Part shown: positions 51,360 through 59,861 of the stretch, one piece after another
Position numbering within the stretch: the stretch's first letter is position 1
How the letters are laid out: each line of letters opens with the position of its first letter
Source: Alphaproteobacteria bacterium
Lineage (GTDB): Bacteria > Pseudomonadota > Alphaproteobacteria > Caulobacterales > Maricaulaceae
Length of the DNA: 64,000 bases
Reading direction: 5' to 3'
Assembly: GCA_018222865.1 (NCBI GenBank)
Contig: JAAEZM010000006.1
Location: forward strand, 1-64,000
The notes under the pieces: model-generated
What the model was told of the DNA's origin: nothing
What the model saw: the letters and a program-made list of their open reading frames with translations, nothing else
Databases searched by the model: none
Translations under genes and position numbers: made by a program

Positions 51360-52873
51360 AGCATCGCCAGAACGTCTGCAGCACGGCTGCGGTACGCATT
51401 CTGCTTCTCTTCGCTCATCCGATCCCAATTGCGGTAGACCGGCCCCAAGCGCGGATTGCCGCGCAGCTTGTCCTGATTGCGATCGAGAAAGTCCCAGTAA
51501 AGGCTGTTGAACGGACAGCTATTCGCATCGGTCTTGTCTTTCACATTATAGCGGCACTCGCCGCAATAATCGGACATGCGGTCGATATAGGCGCCACTCG
51601 CCGCATAGGGTTTCGAGCCCAAAAGCCCGCCATCGGCAAATTGCGACATGCCGATCACATTGGGCGCTTCTACCCATTCATAGGCATCAGTGTAGACGGC
51701 CAGATACCATTCATGCAGCTCAAACGGATCGACGCCGGCCAGCAGGGCGAAGGTTCCGGTGACCATGAGGCGGTGGATATGATGGGCATATCCATGCTCA
51801 AGCGTTTGACCGATCGCCTCGCGCATGCAGCGCATATCCGTTAGACCGGTCCAGTAGAATTCCGGCAAGGCGCGTGTGGCGCCGAGCGCATTGCGGCGGA
51901 CATAGTCGGGCCCTTCGCGCCAATAAATCCCGCGGACATATTCGCGCCAGCCGATGATTTGGCGGATATATCCTTCGACCGCATTCAAGGGCGCCCGCCC
52001 GGCGCGATACTCGGCTTCTGCCCGGCGGCAAAGATCCATCGGATCAAGCAGGCCGGCATTGAGATAGGTGGAGAGAAGCGAGTGCCATAAAAAGGCTTCT
52101 CCAGTCAGCATGGCGTCCTGATAATCTCCAAAGAGGGGCAGGGCCTGCGCGATGAAATGATCGCGCGCTGTCTCGGCGTCTTCGCGGGTCACGGCCAATG
52201 TGAAGGGGCGCAGCGTCCCGGTGGCATCGGGGAAAGCCCTATCGACCAGATCGAGCACTTCGGCGGTTATCCTATCCGGCTCGAAGCCGGCCCGTTTGGG
52301 CATAAGCAGAGAGGCTTCGGCGGGTTTGCGGTTCTCCGCATCATAATTCCACTTGCCGCCCTCTGGCTTGTCGCCATCCATTAAGAGCCCGGTCCGCTTT
52401 CGCATTTCGCGGTAGAAATACTCCATGCGTAATTGCTTGCGGCCCTCCGCCCAGTGCTCGAAATCGGCGTGAGAGGCGAGAAACCGCGTGTCTTCCACGA
52501 GCATGACGGGCAGGTCGAAGCGGTCCGACCAGCTCTCCATTTCTGTGCGCAACCGCCATTCTCCGGGCTCCGTCACGATCAGGCGGTCATAGCGTCCATC
52601 TTCCAGGCATTGTGCGACGGCCTCGGCCAGGCTCGGGCAGGGCGTGGCGGCGTCATAGGCCTTGTAGGTCAGCGTCCAGCCGGCGTCGCGCAGCTCTTGC
52701 GCAAACTGGCGCATGGCGGCGAAGGTGAAGGCGATCTTCTTGCGGTGGTGTGGCACGTAATGCGCTTCGGCCTGCACTTCCGCCATAAGCACTTCCGCGC
52801 TCTGCGGCGAGCGGCCTGCGAGACTGGACATGCCGGGGCTCAGCTGATCGCCGAGGATGAGAATAAGATCCAT
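51356..52873 (-). CDS. phrB: FeS-type photolyase/cryptochrome (PhrB/CryB, (6-4) photolyase family)
   Basis: 505 aa. The N-terminal domain starts MDLILILGDQLS. The FAD domain shows the FeS-BCP hallmarks: four cysteines in MRCMREA (about 349), YCGECRY (about 437 and 440) and NSCPFNSLYWDFL (about 453), which bind a [4Fe-4S] cluster, plus IIGWREYVRGIYW and MSQFADGG. Spacing matches Agrobacterium PhrB, a (6-4) photolyase, as I recall it. It repairs UV lesions or senses blue light. Convergent with the photolyase/DUF2256 pair and divergent from an SDR gene. Confidence 0.93.
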   Translation of the reverse strand: MDLILILGDQLSPGMSSLAGRSPQSAEVLMAEVQAEAHYVPHHRKKIAFTFAAMRQFAQELRDAGWTLTYKAYDAATPCPSLAEAVAQCLEDGRYDRLIVTEPGEWRLRTEMESWSDRFDLPVMLVEDTRFLASHADFEHWAEGRKQLRMEYFYREMRKRTGLLMDGDKPEGGKWNYDAENRKPAEASLLMPKRAGFEPDRITAEVLDLVDRAFPDATGTLRPFTLAVTREDAETARDHFIAQALPLFGDYQDAMLTGEAFLWHSLLSTYLNAGLLDPMDLCRRAEAEYRAGRAPLNAVEGYIRQIIGWREYVRGIYWREGPDYVRRNALGATRALPEFYWTGLTDMRCMREAIGQTLEHGYAHHIHRLMVTGTFALLAGVDPFELHEWYLAVYTDAYEWVEAPNVIGMSQFADGGLLGSKPYAASGAYIDRMSDYCGECRYNVKDKTDANSCPFNSLYWDFLDRNQDKLRGNPRLGPVYRNWDRMSEEKQNAYRSRAADVLAML

Positions 52874-52952
52874 GGGGCGCAGTATCCCTTTTCTTGTCGC
52901 CTGAACGGGTTACGTCAGCAGCGAGCGCGCGGACTTGCCAGGGATGAATTTC

Positions 52953-53651
52953 ATGCTTCAAGACAGTCAGATTGCAGTCATTATCGGGGCCAGCGGCGGG
53001 ATTGGCGCGGCTTTGACTGCGGCATTGCAGACCCGGCTCGGGGCGGACCGTGTGATCGCCCTGTCGCGCTCGAGCTCACCTATGCTCGATCTGACCGATG
53101 AAGCCTCAATCGCCGCCGCCGCCGCGTATGTGAAGGCCGATGGCCGATCCATAGGTCTGGTCTTTGACGCGACCGGTTATCTGCATGGGCAAGGCTTCAT
53201 GCCGGAGCGGTCCTGGCGCGAGCTGGATGCGGAGCACCTCGCCCTCGACTATGCCATCAATACTATTGGTCCAGCCTTGTTGATGAAGCATTTCCTGCCA
53301 GTTTTACCGCGCCAGGGCCGGTCCATATTCGCGACCTTGTCCGCCCGGGTCGGTTCCATCTCGGACAATAAGCTTGGCGGCTGGCACAGCTACCGGGCGT
53401 CGAAGGCGGCGCTGAATCAGATGGTCCGTACCTGTTCGGTTGAGCTGAAACGGAAGAAGCCCGAGGCGATCTGCATCGCCATGCATCCGGGCACAGTGCG
53501 CAGCGCCCTGTCTGAACCGTTTTCAAAATCAGGCCTGGATGTGCGCGCGCCCAAGACCGCCGCCGAGGATTTATTGCGGGTCCTTGATGGGCTGAGTGTC
53601 ACAGATAGCGGTCATCTCTTTGACCATAAGGCCGAACGTATCGATTTTTGA
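52953..53651 (+). CDS. Short-chain dehydrogenase (C-factor type)
   Basis: 232 aa from the ATG at 52953 (an upstream in-frame ATG at 52935 gives six more residues). Cofactor motif VIIGASGGIGAAL, NTIGPALLMKHF, active-site Ser in ATLSARVGS and the Tyr-Lys pair in YRASKAALNQM; the C-terminal AMHPGTVRSAL is typical of C-factor/CsgA-like SDRs. Genes of this type are often found beside cryptochromes. Substrate unknown. Confidence 0.88.
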   Translation: MLQDSQIAVIIGASGGIGAALTAALQTRLGADRVIALSRSSSPMLDLTDEASIAAAAAYVKADGRSIGLVFDATGYLHGQGFMPERSWRELDAEHLALDYAINTIGPALLMKHFLPVLPRQGRSIFATLSARVGSISDNKLGGWHSYRASKAALNQMVRTCSVELKRKKPEAICIAMHPGTVRSALSEPFSKSGLDVRAPKTAAEDLLRVLDGLSVTDSGHLFDHKAERIDF

Positions 53652-53693
53652 AGTGTGAGATGGCTCACCACCCGAGGCGCAAAGCGCGAAGGG

Positions 53694-53767
53694 TGGAGGC
53701 ACCGCCCGGAATCGAACCGGGGTACACGGATTTGCAATCCGCTGCGTAGCCACTCCGCCACGGTGCC
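53694..53767 (-). tRNA. tRNA-Cys (GCA)
   Basis: Full cloverleaf on the minus strand: acceptor GGCACCG/CGGTGCC, D-arm GCGG..., anticodon stem GCGGA/TCCGT with loop TTGCAAA (anticodon GCA), T-arm CCCGG-TTCGATT-CCGGG, discriminator T, encoded CCA. 74 nt. Confidence 0.96.
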
Positions 53768-53947
53768 CGAATTTGCGAGACGCGACGTATAACGAAGTGA
53801 TGGCCGCGCTGCAATCGGGGAGGGCATGATCATGTGCAGCCAGCGACAATTCGCATCCTGCGGCTTCAAGCGCTTGCCCGGTTGGCGCGGCACAGGATAT
53901 AGGAACGCCAATCCCGTCCGACGAGGCTTACTTTCAAGGAGATCTCC

Positions 53948-54601
53948 GTGAGCGATTTCGACCTGGCCCGCAAGCAGATGGTGGATAATCAGATCCGCCC
54001 CGCCGATGTGACTGACCGCCGTTTATTGGCCGCGTTCGAGACCGTCCCGCGCCATGCCTTCACGCCGCGCTCCCGTCTGGCTTCGGCATATGGCGATTGC
54101 GAAGTCGCGACCAGTGAGGCGCGCCGTATGATGAGCCCGCGCGATATGGCCAAATTGATCCAGGCTGCCGATGTCAAGGCGACCGATATGGTTCTCGATA
54201 TCGCCCCGGGGCGTGGCTATTCCGCCGCAATCCTTGCCAAACTCGCCGAGACCGTTGTCGCCCTTGACGATGATGAGGACGGCAACGGCCGTATCAGCGA
54301 CCTCCTGTCCGAGTGTGGCGCAGATAATGCGGTTGCGATCCCGGGCGATGTCGCCGCCGGTGTCGCGGACCAGGGACCGTTTGATGTGATCTTCGTCAAT
54401 GGCTCTGTCGCGGAGGTGCCGCAGGCCTGGTTTGATCAATTGGCAGATGGTGGCCGTCTGGCTGTTGTTGTCCGCTCTGGCCCGGCTGGCAAGGCGACGA
54501 TTTTCACCAAGTCCGCTTCCGGGATTGGCGAGCGTGTTGTCTTTGATGCGAATGCCAGCCTGTTGCCGGGTTTCGAGCCGAAAACTGCGTTCCAGCTCTA
54601 A
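53948..54601 (+). CDS. pcm: Protein-L-isoaspartate O-methyltransferase
   Basis: 217 aa starting at GTG with CAAGGAG upstream. Conserved segments: ARKQMVDNQIR, VPRHAFTP, DMAKLIQ, SAM-binding VLDIAPGRGYSAAIL and the post-motif FDVIFVNGSV. It methylates damaged isoaspartyl residues. Its catalytic GYxxA variants place it in the alphaproteobacterial short branch. Lies upstream of tolC as in Caulobacter. Confidence 0.9.
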   Translation: MSDFDLARKQMVDNQIRPADVTDRRLLAAFETVPRHAFTPRSRLASAYGDCEVATSEARRMMSPRDMAKLIQAADVKATDMVLDIAPGRGYSAAILAKLAETVVALDDDEDGNGRISDLLSECGADNAVAIPGDVAAGVADQGPFDVIFVNGSVAEVPQAWFDQLADGGRLAVVVRSGPAGKATIFTKSASGIGERVVFDANASLLPGFEPKTAFQL

Positions 54602-54675
54602 TACGCGACGGAATGCCACCTTCACGGCGTTTATGCGCTGTGAGATGAGGCAGCACTAGTCGTGCAAGAAAAATG

Positions 54676-54716
54676 AAGTGAACGCTGTTCACTTTTGGGT
54701 TTTGGCTCCCTATATC
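54676..54716 (+). promoter_or_regulatory. Palindromic operator and promoter upstream of tolC
   Basis: AAGTGAAC-GCT-GTTCACTT, a perfect 8-3-8 dyad at 54676-54694. Its right arm contains TTCACT, a possible -35, spaced 16 bp from TATATC (54711-54716) as -10. The layout fits repression by a TetR-like dimer. The regulator is not in the window. Confidence 0.6.
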
Positions 54717-54845
54717 GGACTTCATATCGTATAGGGTAAATCGCCTGTACGGGTTTTAATGGGACGTATAGCCAGTGAGCTGGCTATTGTACTGCGCGGC
54801 GCGGGACATAATTACCCCCGTGCATTGACGAGGGATCAAGGGATC

Positions 54846-56237
54846 ATGCGGATGTCGAAATGGGCTATGGCGCTGGTTAGCAGCGTCTCGCTTCTGGCCA
54901 TGAGCGGGCAGGCTCAGGCTCAGTCGCTCGAAGAAGCGCTGGTACAGGCTTACAATTCCAACCCGACGCTACAGGCCGAACGGGCCAATCTGCGCGCGAC
55001 GGATGAGGGCCTGGTTCAGGCGCGTTCGGCGCGTTTGCCGACAATCTCCGCAGATGCGTCGATCTCGCGGCAGGAGACGGAAAGCACCAGCACTTTCGTC
55101 ATCAATAATCAGCAAACGACCTCCACGACCGAAACGGATTCGACGCCGAAGAATTATTCCATCACCGCCAACCAGTCGATTTATCGCGGTGGCCGGACTT
55201 CTGGCGCCATCAATCAGGCGACAGCAGGCATCATGGCAGGCCGTGAGACCCTCCGCGCGACTGAGCAGACTGTGCTCGTCGATACGGTTACGGCGTTCAT
55301 GGATGTTCGTCGTGACAGTGAGGTGGTCAATATCCGCCGCAATAATGTCGAGGTCCTCAGCCAGCAATTGCAGGCCGCCCGCGACCGTTTCGAGGTGGGT
55401 GAGGTGACCCGGACGGACGTCTCCCAGGCCGAGGCCCGCCTTTCCGGGGCTCAGGCCGAATTTTCCGCTGCCCAGGCGCAGCTTGCCGCCAGTCGCGCCG
55501 CCTATGAGCGCATGACAGGCCAGCCGGCAGGAACGCTGGAAGACCCGCCGACATTGCCGGCCTTGCCGGAAACCCTTGGCGATGCCGCAAGTATTGCGTT
55601 CGATAATTCCCCGCAATTGCTGGCTGCCCAATATGCGGAAGAGTCTGCGCGCTATGGCGTGAGCGTGGCGCGGGGGTCTTTGCGTCCGGAAGTGTCGCTG
55701 ACCGCTTCGGCGTCTGCAGCGCGTGACAGTAACTTCAGCGGTGATGAACGCGACACGACCTCCATTGTCGGTCGGGTTTCCGTGCCGCTCTTCACCGGCG
55801 GGCTCAATCGTTCGCGGGTGCGTGCGGCCTTGGCGTCAGAAGATCAGGCGCGTCACCAGGTCAATCTGGCGCGCCGTCAGGTCACCGAAGGTGTCACCAA
55901 CACCTGGAGCAATTACGTCACTTCTCTGGCGGTGATCGAATCAAGCCGCCAGTCGGTCCTGGCCAATGAAATCGCGCTTGATGGTGTCCAGCAGGAAGCC
56001 TTTGTCGGATTGCGCACCACGCTGGACGTGCTCAATGCCGAGCAGGAATTGCTCAATGCCCGCCTGTCCCTCGTGACTGCGGAACGCGATAACTATGTTG
56101 CGGCCTATCGTTTGATGCAGGCCATGGGCATTTTGTCGGCGCAGCAATTGGGCTTGCAGGTTGAACTGTACGAGCCACAAACTGTGGATAACGGCTCTCG
56201 GCGCTTTACTAACCTTGACTTAACGCCCTGGAATTAA
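54846..56237 (+). CDS. tolC: TolC-family outer-membrane efflux/secretion channel
   Basis: 463 aa from the ATG at 54846 (AAGGGATC upstream), with a signal peptide ending GQAQAQ. Two repeats of the OEP fold are visible, each with long coiled-coil helices (residues about 20-230 and 240-440), with DVSQAEARLSGAQAEFSAAQ and DVLNAEQELLNARLS typical of TolC. It forms the trimeric exit duct for type I secretion and RND efflux. In Caulobacter the homologue lies between pcm and popZ, as here. Confidence 0.93.
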   Translation: MRMSKWAMALVSSVSLLAMSGQAQAQSLEEALVQAYNSNPTLQAERANLRATDEGLVQARSARLPTISADASISRQETESTSTFVINNQQTTSTTETDSTPKNYSITANQSIYRGGRTSGAINQATAGIMAGRETLRATEQTVLVDTVTAFMDVRRDSEVVNIRRNNVEVLSQQLQAARDRFEVGEVTRTDVSQAEARLSGAQAEFSAAQAQLAASRAAYERMTGQPAGTLEDPPTLPALPETLGDAASIAFDNSPQLLAAQYAEESARYGVSVARGSLRPEVSLTASASAARDSNFSGDERDTTSIVGRVSVPLFTGGLNRSRVRAALASEDQARHQVNLARRQVTEGVTNTWSNYVTSLAVIESSRQSVLANEIALDGVQQEAFVGLRTTLDVLNAEQELLNARLSLVTAERDNYVAAYRLMQAMGILSAQQLGLQVELYEPQTVDNGSRRFTNLDLTPWN

Positions 56238-56247
56238 CCTCTAAGGC

Positions 56248-56252
56248 GAATC
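56248..56252. promoter_or_regulatory. GANTC methylation site upstream of popZ
   Basis: GAATC lies about 80 bp before the popZ start. Such CcrM-type sites mark cell-cycle-regulated promoters in Caulobacter relatives. Isolated five-base matches are common; noted for context only. A small dyad, TCGCC-ACA-GGCGA, lies at 56288-56300. Confidence 0.25.
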
Positions 56253-56327
56253 GCAGGGGTGGACATCACGTCTTCACCCCGGTTTATTCGCCACAGGCGA
56301 GAATTGACGGACAAAGGATCCGCACCC

Positions 56328-56921
56328 ATGGCAGAAGCTGCTGAAAACGAACCGTCGATGGAAGAAATCCTCTCCTCGATCCGTCGGATCATCAATGAGG
56401 ATGAGGATGAGGCCCCTGCGGCCGAAGCCGAACCGGCGGCCGAAGAGTCAAATAGTCAAGACGATATCGATTCCATGTTCGATGAGGCGCCGGCTGAAGA
56501 ACCGGCACCGGCAGAGGCGAGTGATGATGTGCTCGAACTCACCGACATGGTCGAGGAAGCCGATACCGGCACGGAACCGATGAGCATGGATGATGATCTG
56601 ATGATCATCGACCGCGAAGAGGAAGAAGAGCCCGTTGCCATGGCAGAGCCGGAGCCGGCTCCTATGGCAGATTTCGGCGATCTGGAAGACCAGGTCGCGG
56701 ACGGCATCATGTCCGATAGTGCAGCCACTGCAGCTATGGGATCTTTCCACACGCTGGCGGACACTATCCGTATTTCTGAAGAAGAGGGCCGCACGCTGGA
56801 AGGCGTTGTTCGCGCTTTGCTTCGCCCCATGCTGAAGGAATGGCTCGACGCCAACCTCCCGGCCATCGTAGACGAAAAAGTACAAGCTGAAATCGACCGG
56901 GTTTCCCGTCGTCGTCGCTGA
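56328..56921 (+). CDS. popZ: Polar organizing protein PopZ
   Basis: 197 aa. The conserved N-terminal helix PSMEEILSSIRRIINED (about 9-25) binds client proteins. A long acidic Pro/Glu/Ala-rich disordered region (about 25-120) follows, then C-terminal oligomerisation helices (RTLEGVVRALLRPMLKEWLD / LPAIVDEKVQAEIDRVSR). PopZ forms the polar matrix that anchors chromosome origins and signalling proteins. The gene order tolC-popZ-valS is that of Caulobacter. Start ATG at 56328; the 23 residues upstream in frame are not PopZ-like. Confidence 0.95.
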   Translation: MAEAAENEPSMEEILSSIRRIINEDEDEAPAAEAEPAAEESNSQDDIDSMFDEAPAEEPAPAEASDDVLELTDMVEEADTGTEPMSMDDDLMIIDREEEEEPVAMAEPEPAPMADFGDLEDQVADGIMSDSAATAAMGSFHTLADTIRISEEEGRTLEGVVRALLRPMLKEWLDANLPAIVDEKVQAEIDRVSRRRR

Positions 56922-56947
56922 TCCGTTTCGTCCGACTGAGAATTCAC

Positions 56948-56979
56948 AAAGGGCATCGACGGAGACGTCGGTGCCCTTT
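56948..56979 (+). terminator. Hairpin with GNRA loop between popZ and valS
   Basis: AAAGGGCATCGACG (56948-56961) pairs with CGTCGGTGCCCTTT (56966-56979), 14 bp with one G-U, closing a GAGA tetraloop. It ends 18 nt before the valS ATG. With only TTTACTT after it, it may be a partial terminator for popZ or an attenuator/leader element of valS. Confidence 0.65.
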
Positions 56980-56997
56980 ACTTATGCGCGCATCATG

Positions 56998-59856
56998 ATG
57001 GAAAAAACATTCAATCCTGCCGAAGCCGAAACCCGCCTTTACAAGGCGTGGGAAGAATCCGGAGCCTTCCAGCCAAAGGATGATCCGAACGCCAAGCCGT
57101 TCTGTATTGTCATCCCGCCGCCCAATGTGACGGGGCGCCTGCATATTGGCCACGCGCTCAACAATACGCTGCAGGATGTACTGTCCCGTTATAAGCGCAT
57201 GCTCGGGGACAGCGTGCTCTGGCAGCCCGGCACCGACCATGCGGGAATCGCCACGCAGATGGTCGTTGAGCGCCAGCTGGCGGAGCGCCAGGAGCCCTCG
57301 CGCCGCGATATGGGCCGCGAAGCTTTCCTCAATCGTGTCTGGGAGTGGAAAGAGGAAAGTGGCGGTCAGATCATGACCCAGCTGCGCCGCCTCGGCGCAT
57401 CCTGTGACTGGTCCCGTGAGCGCTTCACCATGGGGGATAAAGACGCCGAGAATGACCAGATGCGCGATGCGGTCTCCAAGGTCTTTGTCGAGCTCTACAA
57501 ACAAGGGCTGATGTATCGCGGCAAGCGCCTGGTGAATTGGGATCCGAAATTCGAAACCGCCATTTCCGACCTCGAGGTCGAGAATCTCGAAGTCGACGGT
57601 TTCATGTGGCATTTCAAATACCCGCTCGCTGGCGGCAAGACCTATACCTATGTCGAGAAGGATGAGGACGGCAATGTCACGCTGACCGAAGAGCGCGACT
57701 ATATTTCCATCGCCACCACCCGTCCGGAAACCATGCTGGGTGATGGCGCCGTAGCGGTGCACCCTGATGATGAGCGTTATGCGCCGATCGTCGGTGAGCT
57801 GTGCGAAATCCCGGTCGGCCCGAAAGAACATCGCCGTCTCATCCCGATCATCACGGATGAGTATCCCGATCCGGAATTTGGGTCTGGTGCGGTGAAAATC
57901 ACCGGCGCCCATGACTTCAATGATTATGAAGTCGCCAAGCGCAATAAGATTCCGCTCTATCGCCTGATGGATACGCGCGCCGCCATGCGCGCCGATGGCC
58001 CGGCCTATGCGGAATGCGCCGAGAAAGCCCAGGCCCTGGCCACGGGCGCTGACCTGCCGTCCGAAGCCGAAGTCGATGCGATCAATCTCGTTCCGGAGGA
58101 TTATCGAGGCCTCGACCGGTTTGCGGCGCGCGAGAAGATCATCGCCGATATCTCCGCCGAAGGTCTGGCCGTGATGATCACGCCGGAGGCGAAGGAGGGT
58201 GATGAAGAACCACCGCAGCCCATCCCCTTCGTCGAGAAGAAGAAGATCCAGCAGCCCTTCGGTGACCGGTCCAATGTCGTCATCGAACCCATGCTGACGG
58301 ACCAATGGTTCGCCAATGCCGGCGAGCTGGCCAAGGACGCCATTGCCGCTGTCGAAGATGGTCGCACGACCTTCCATCCGAAAAACTGGGAAAAGACCTA
58401 TTTTGAATGGATGCGCAATATCCAGCCCTGGTGTGTCTCCCGCCAGCTCTGGTGGGGTCACCAGATCCCGGCCTGGTATGACGAGCAGGGCGGTGTCTAT
58501 GTCGCTGAAACCGAAGCGGAAGCGATCGAGCAAGCGGGCGGCAAGGCTTTGCGGCGCGACCCGGATGTTCTCGACACCTGGTTCTCTTCGGCCTTGTGGC
58601 CGTTTTCCACACTTGGCTGGCCTGACAAGACACCGGAGCTTGAGCGTTTCTACCCCAATACCGTCCTGATCACGGCGTTTGACATCATCTTCTTCTGGGT
58701 GGCCCGGATGATGATGCAGGGCCTGCACTTCATGGACGATGTGCCCTTCAAGGATGTCTATATCCACGCGCTGGTGCGCGATGAGAAGGGGCAGAAAATG
58801 TCCAAGTCCAAGGGCAATGTGATCGACCCTCTGGAACTCGTCGATGAGTATGGTGCTGACGCCGTGCGCTTTACCCTGGCCGCGCAGGCCGGGCAGGGCC
58901 GCGATATCCGCATGTCCAAACAGCGCGTTGAAGGCTACCGGAATTTCGGCACCAAGCTGTGGAATGCGGCGCGTTTTGCCGAGATGAATCAGTGCGTTAT
59001 TCCAGATGATTTCGACCCGTCTAGCGTCAGCCAGACGGTGAATAAGTGGATCCTGTCGGAAGCCCAGTCGACGGTCGAGGCCGTCAATAAAGGCTTGGAG
59101 GATTATCGTTTCAACGAAGCCGCGGCGGCCGCCTATCGCTTTGTCTGGAATATCTTCTGCGACTGGCATCTTGAATTCGCCAAACCACTCTTTGGCGGAG
59201 AGGATGTGGCGGCGAAGGCCGAAACCCAGGCGACCACGGCCTATATTCTCGATATTGCCCTGAAGATCCTGCACCCCTTCATGCCTTTCGTGACCGAAGA
59301 GCTTTGGGCCCAGACGGGTAAGCGCGAGACGCAACTCATCACTGCGGCCTGGCCGGAGCTCTCTGGCTTTTCCGATGCCGATGCGGAAGCGGAGATGGGC
59401 TGGCTGGTCGATCTCATCACTGATATCCGCAGCCTCAAGGCGGAGATGAATATTGCGCCGGGCAAGCCGCTCAAGGCGGTTCTGGTCGGGGCATCGCCGG
59501 ATATCCTGGAGCGGGTCGAGCGTAATCGCCCCCTGCTGGAGCGCATGGCGCGTCTGGAAGAGGTGACGTCTTCTGATGTCGTCCCACCGGCCTCCGCCCA
59601 GACGGTTATTGGTGCGACGACCATCGCCTTGCCGCTGGAAGGGGTTATTGATCTTGATGCCGAGCGTGAACGTCTGGTCAAGGAGTTGAAGAAACTCGAT
59701 GGCGAGATCACGCGCCTGGACAAAAAGCTGGGCAATGAGAAATTCGTCGCCAATGCGCCCGAGGCCGTCGTAGCCGAACAGCGTGAGAAGCTGACGGAAT
59801 ACACGGCGCAGAAGACCAAGCTTTCTGAAGCGCTGGGTCGGCTGGAAGGCGTTTAA
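56998..59856 (+). CDS. valS: Valyl-tRNA synthetase
   Basis: Class I synthetase, 952 aa from the ATG at 56998. A GTG at 56971 is in frame but lies inside the leader hairpin, so it is an unlikely start. HIGH motif in NVTGRLHIGHALNN (about residue 47), editing domain with TTRPETMLGD, KMSKS in KMSKSKGNVIDPLEL (about 599), and a C-terminal tRNA-binding coiled coil (about 880-950, Lys/Glu-rich). Next to popZ, as in Caulobacter. Confidence 0.96.
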   Translation: MEKTFNPAEAETRLYKAWEESGAFQPKDDPNAKPFCIVIPPPNVTGRLHIGHALNNTLQDVLSRYKRMLGDSVLWQPGTDHAGIATQMVVERQLAERQEPSRRDMGREAFLNRVWEWKEESGGQIMTQLRRLGASCDWSRERFTMGDKDAENDQMRDAVSKVFVELYKQGLMYRGKRLVNWDPKFETAISDLEVENLEVDGFMWHFKYPLAGGKTYTYVEKDEDGNVTLTEERDYISIATTRPETMLGDGAVAVHPDDERYAPIVGELCEIPVGPKEHRRLIPIITDEYPDPEFGSGAVKITGAHDFNDYEVAKRNKIPLYRLMDTRAAMRADGPAYAECAEKAQALATGADLPSEAEVDAINLVPEDYRGLDRFAAREKIIADISAEGLAVMITPEAKEGDEEPPQPIPFVEKKKIQQPFGDRSNVVIEPMLTDQWFANAGELAKDAIAAVEDGRTTFHPKNWEKTYFEWMRNIQPWCVSRQLWWGHQIPAWYDEQGGVYVAETEAEAIEQAGGKALRRDPDVLDTWFSSALWPFSTLGWPDKTPELERFYPNTVLITAFDIIFFWVARMMMQGLHFMDDVPFKDVYIHALVRDEKGQKMSKSKGNVIDPLELVDEYGADAVRFTLAAQAGQGRDIRMSKQRVEGYRNFGTKLWNAARFAEMNQCVIPDDFDPSSVSQTVNKWILSEAQSTVEAVNKGLEDYRFNEAAAAAYRFVWNIFCDWHLEFAKPLFGGEDVAAKAETQATTAYILDIALKILHPFMPFVTEELWAQTGKRETQLITAAWPELSGFSDADAEAEMGWLVDLITDIRSLKAEMNIAPGKPLKAVLVGASPDILERVERNRPLLERMARLEEVTSSDVVPPASAQTVIGATTIALPLEGVIDLDAERERLVKELKKLDGEITRLDKKLGNEKFVANAPEAVVAEQREKLTEYTAQKTKLSEALGRLEGV

Positions 59857-59861
59857 GACCG

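Noticed and set aside
56971-56973. GTG start for valS
   Set aside because: It lies inside the leader hairpin; the ATG at 56998 gives the normal N-terminus.
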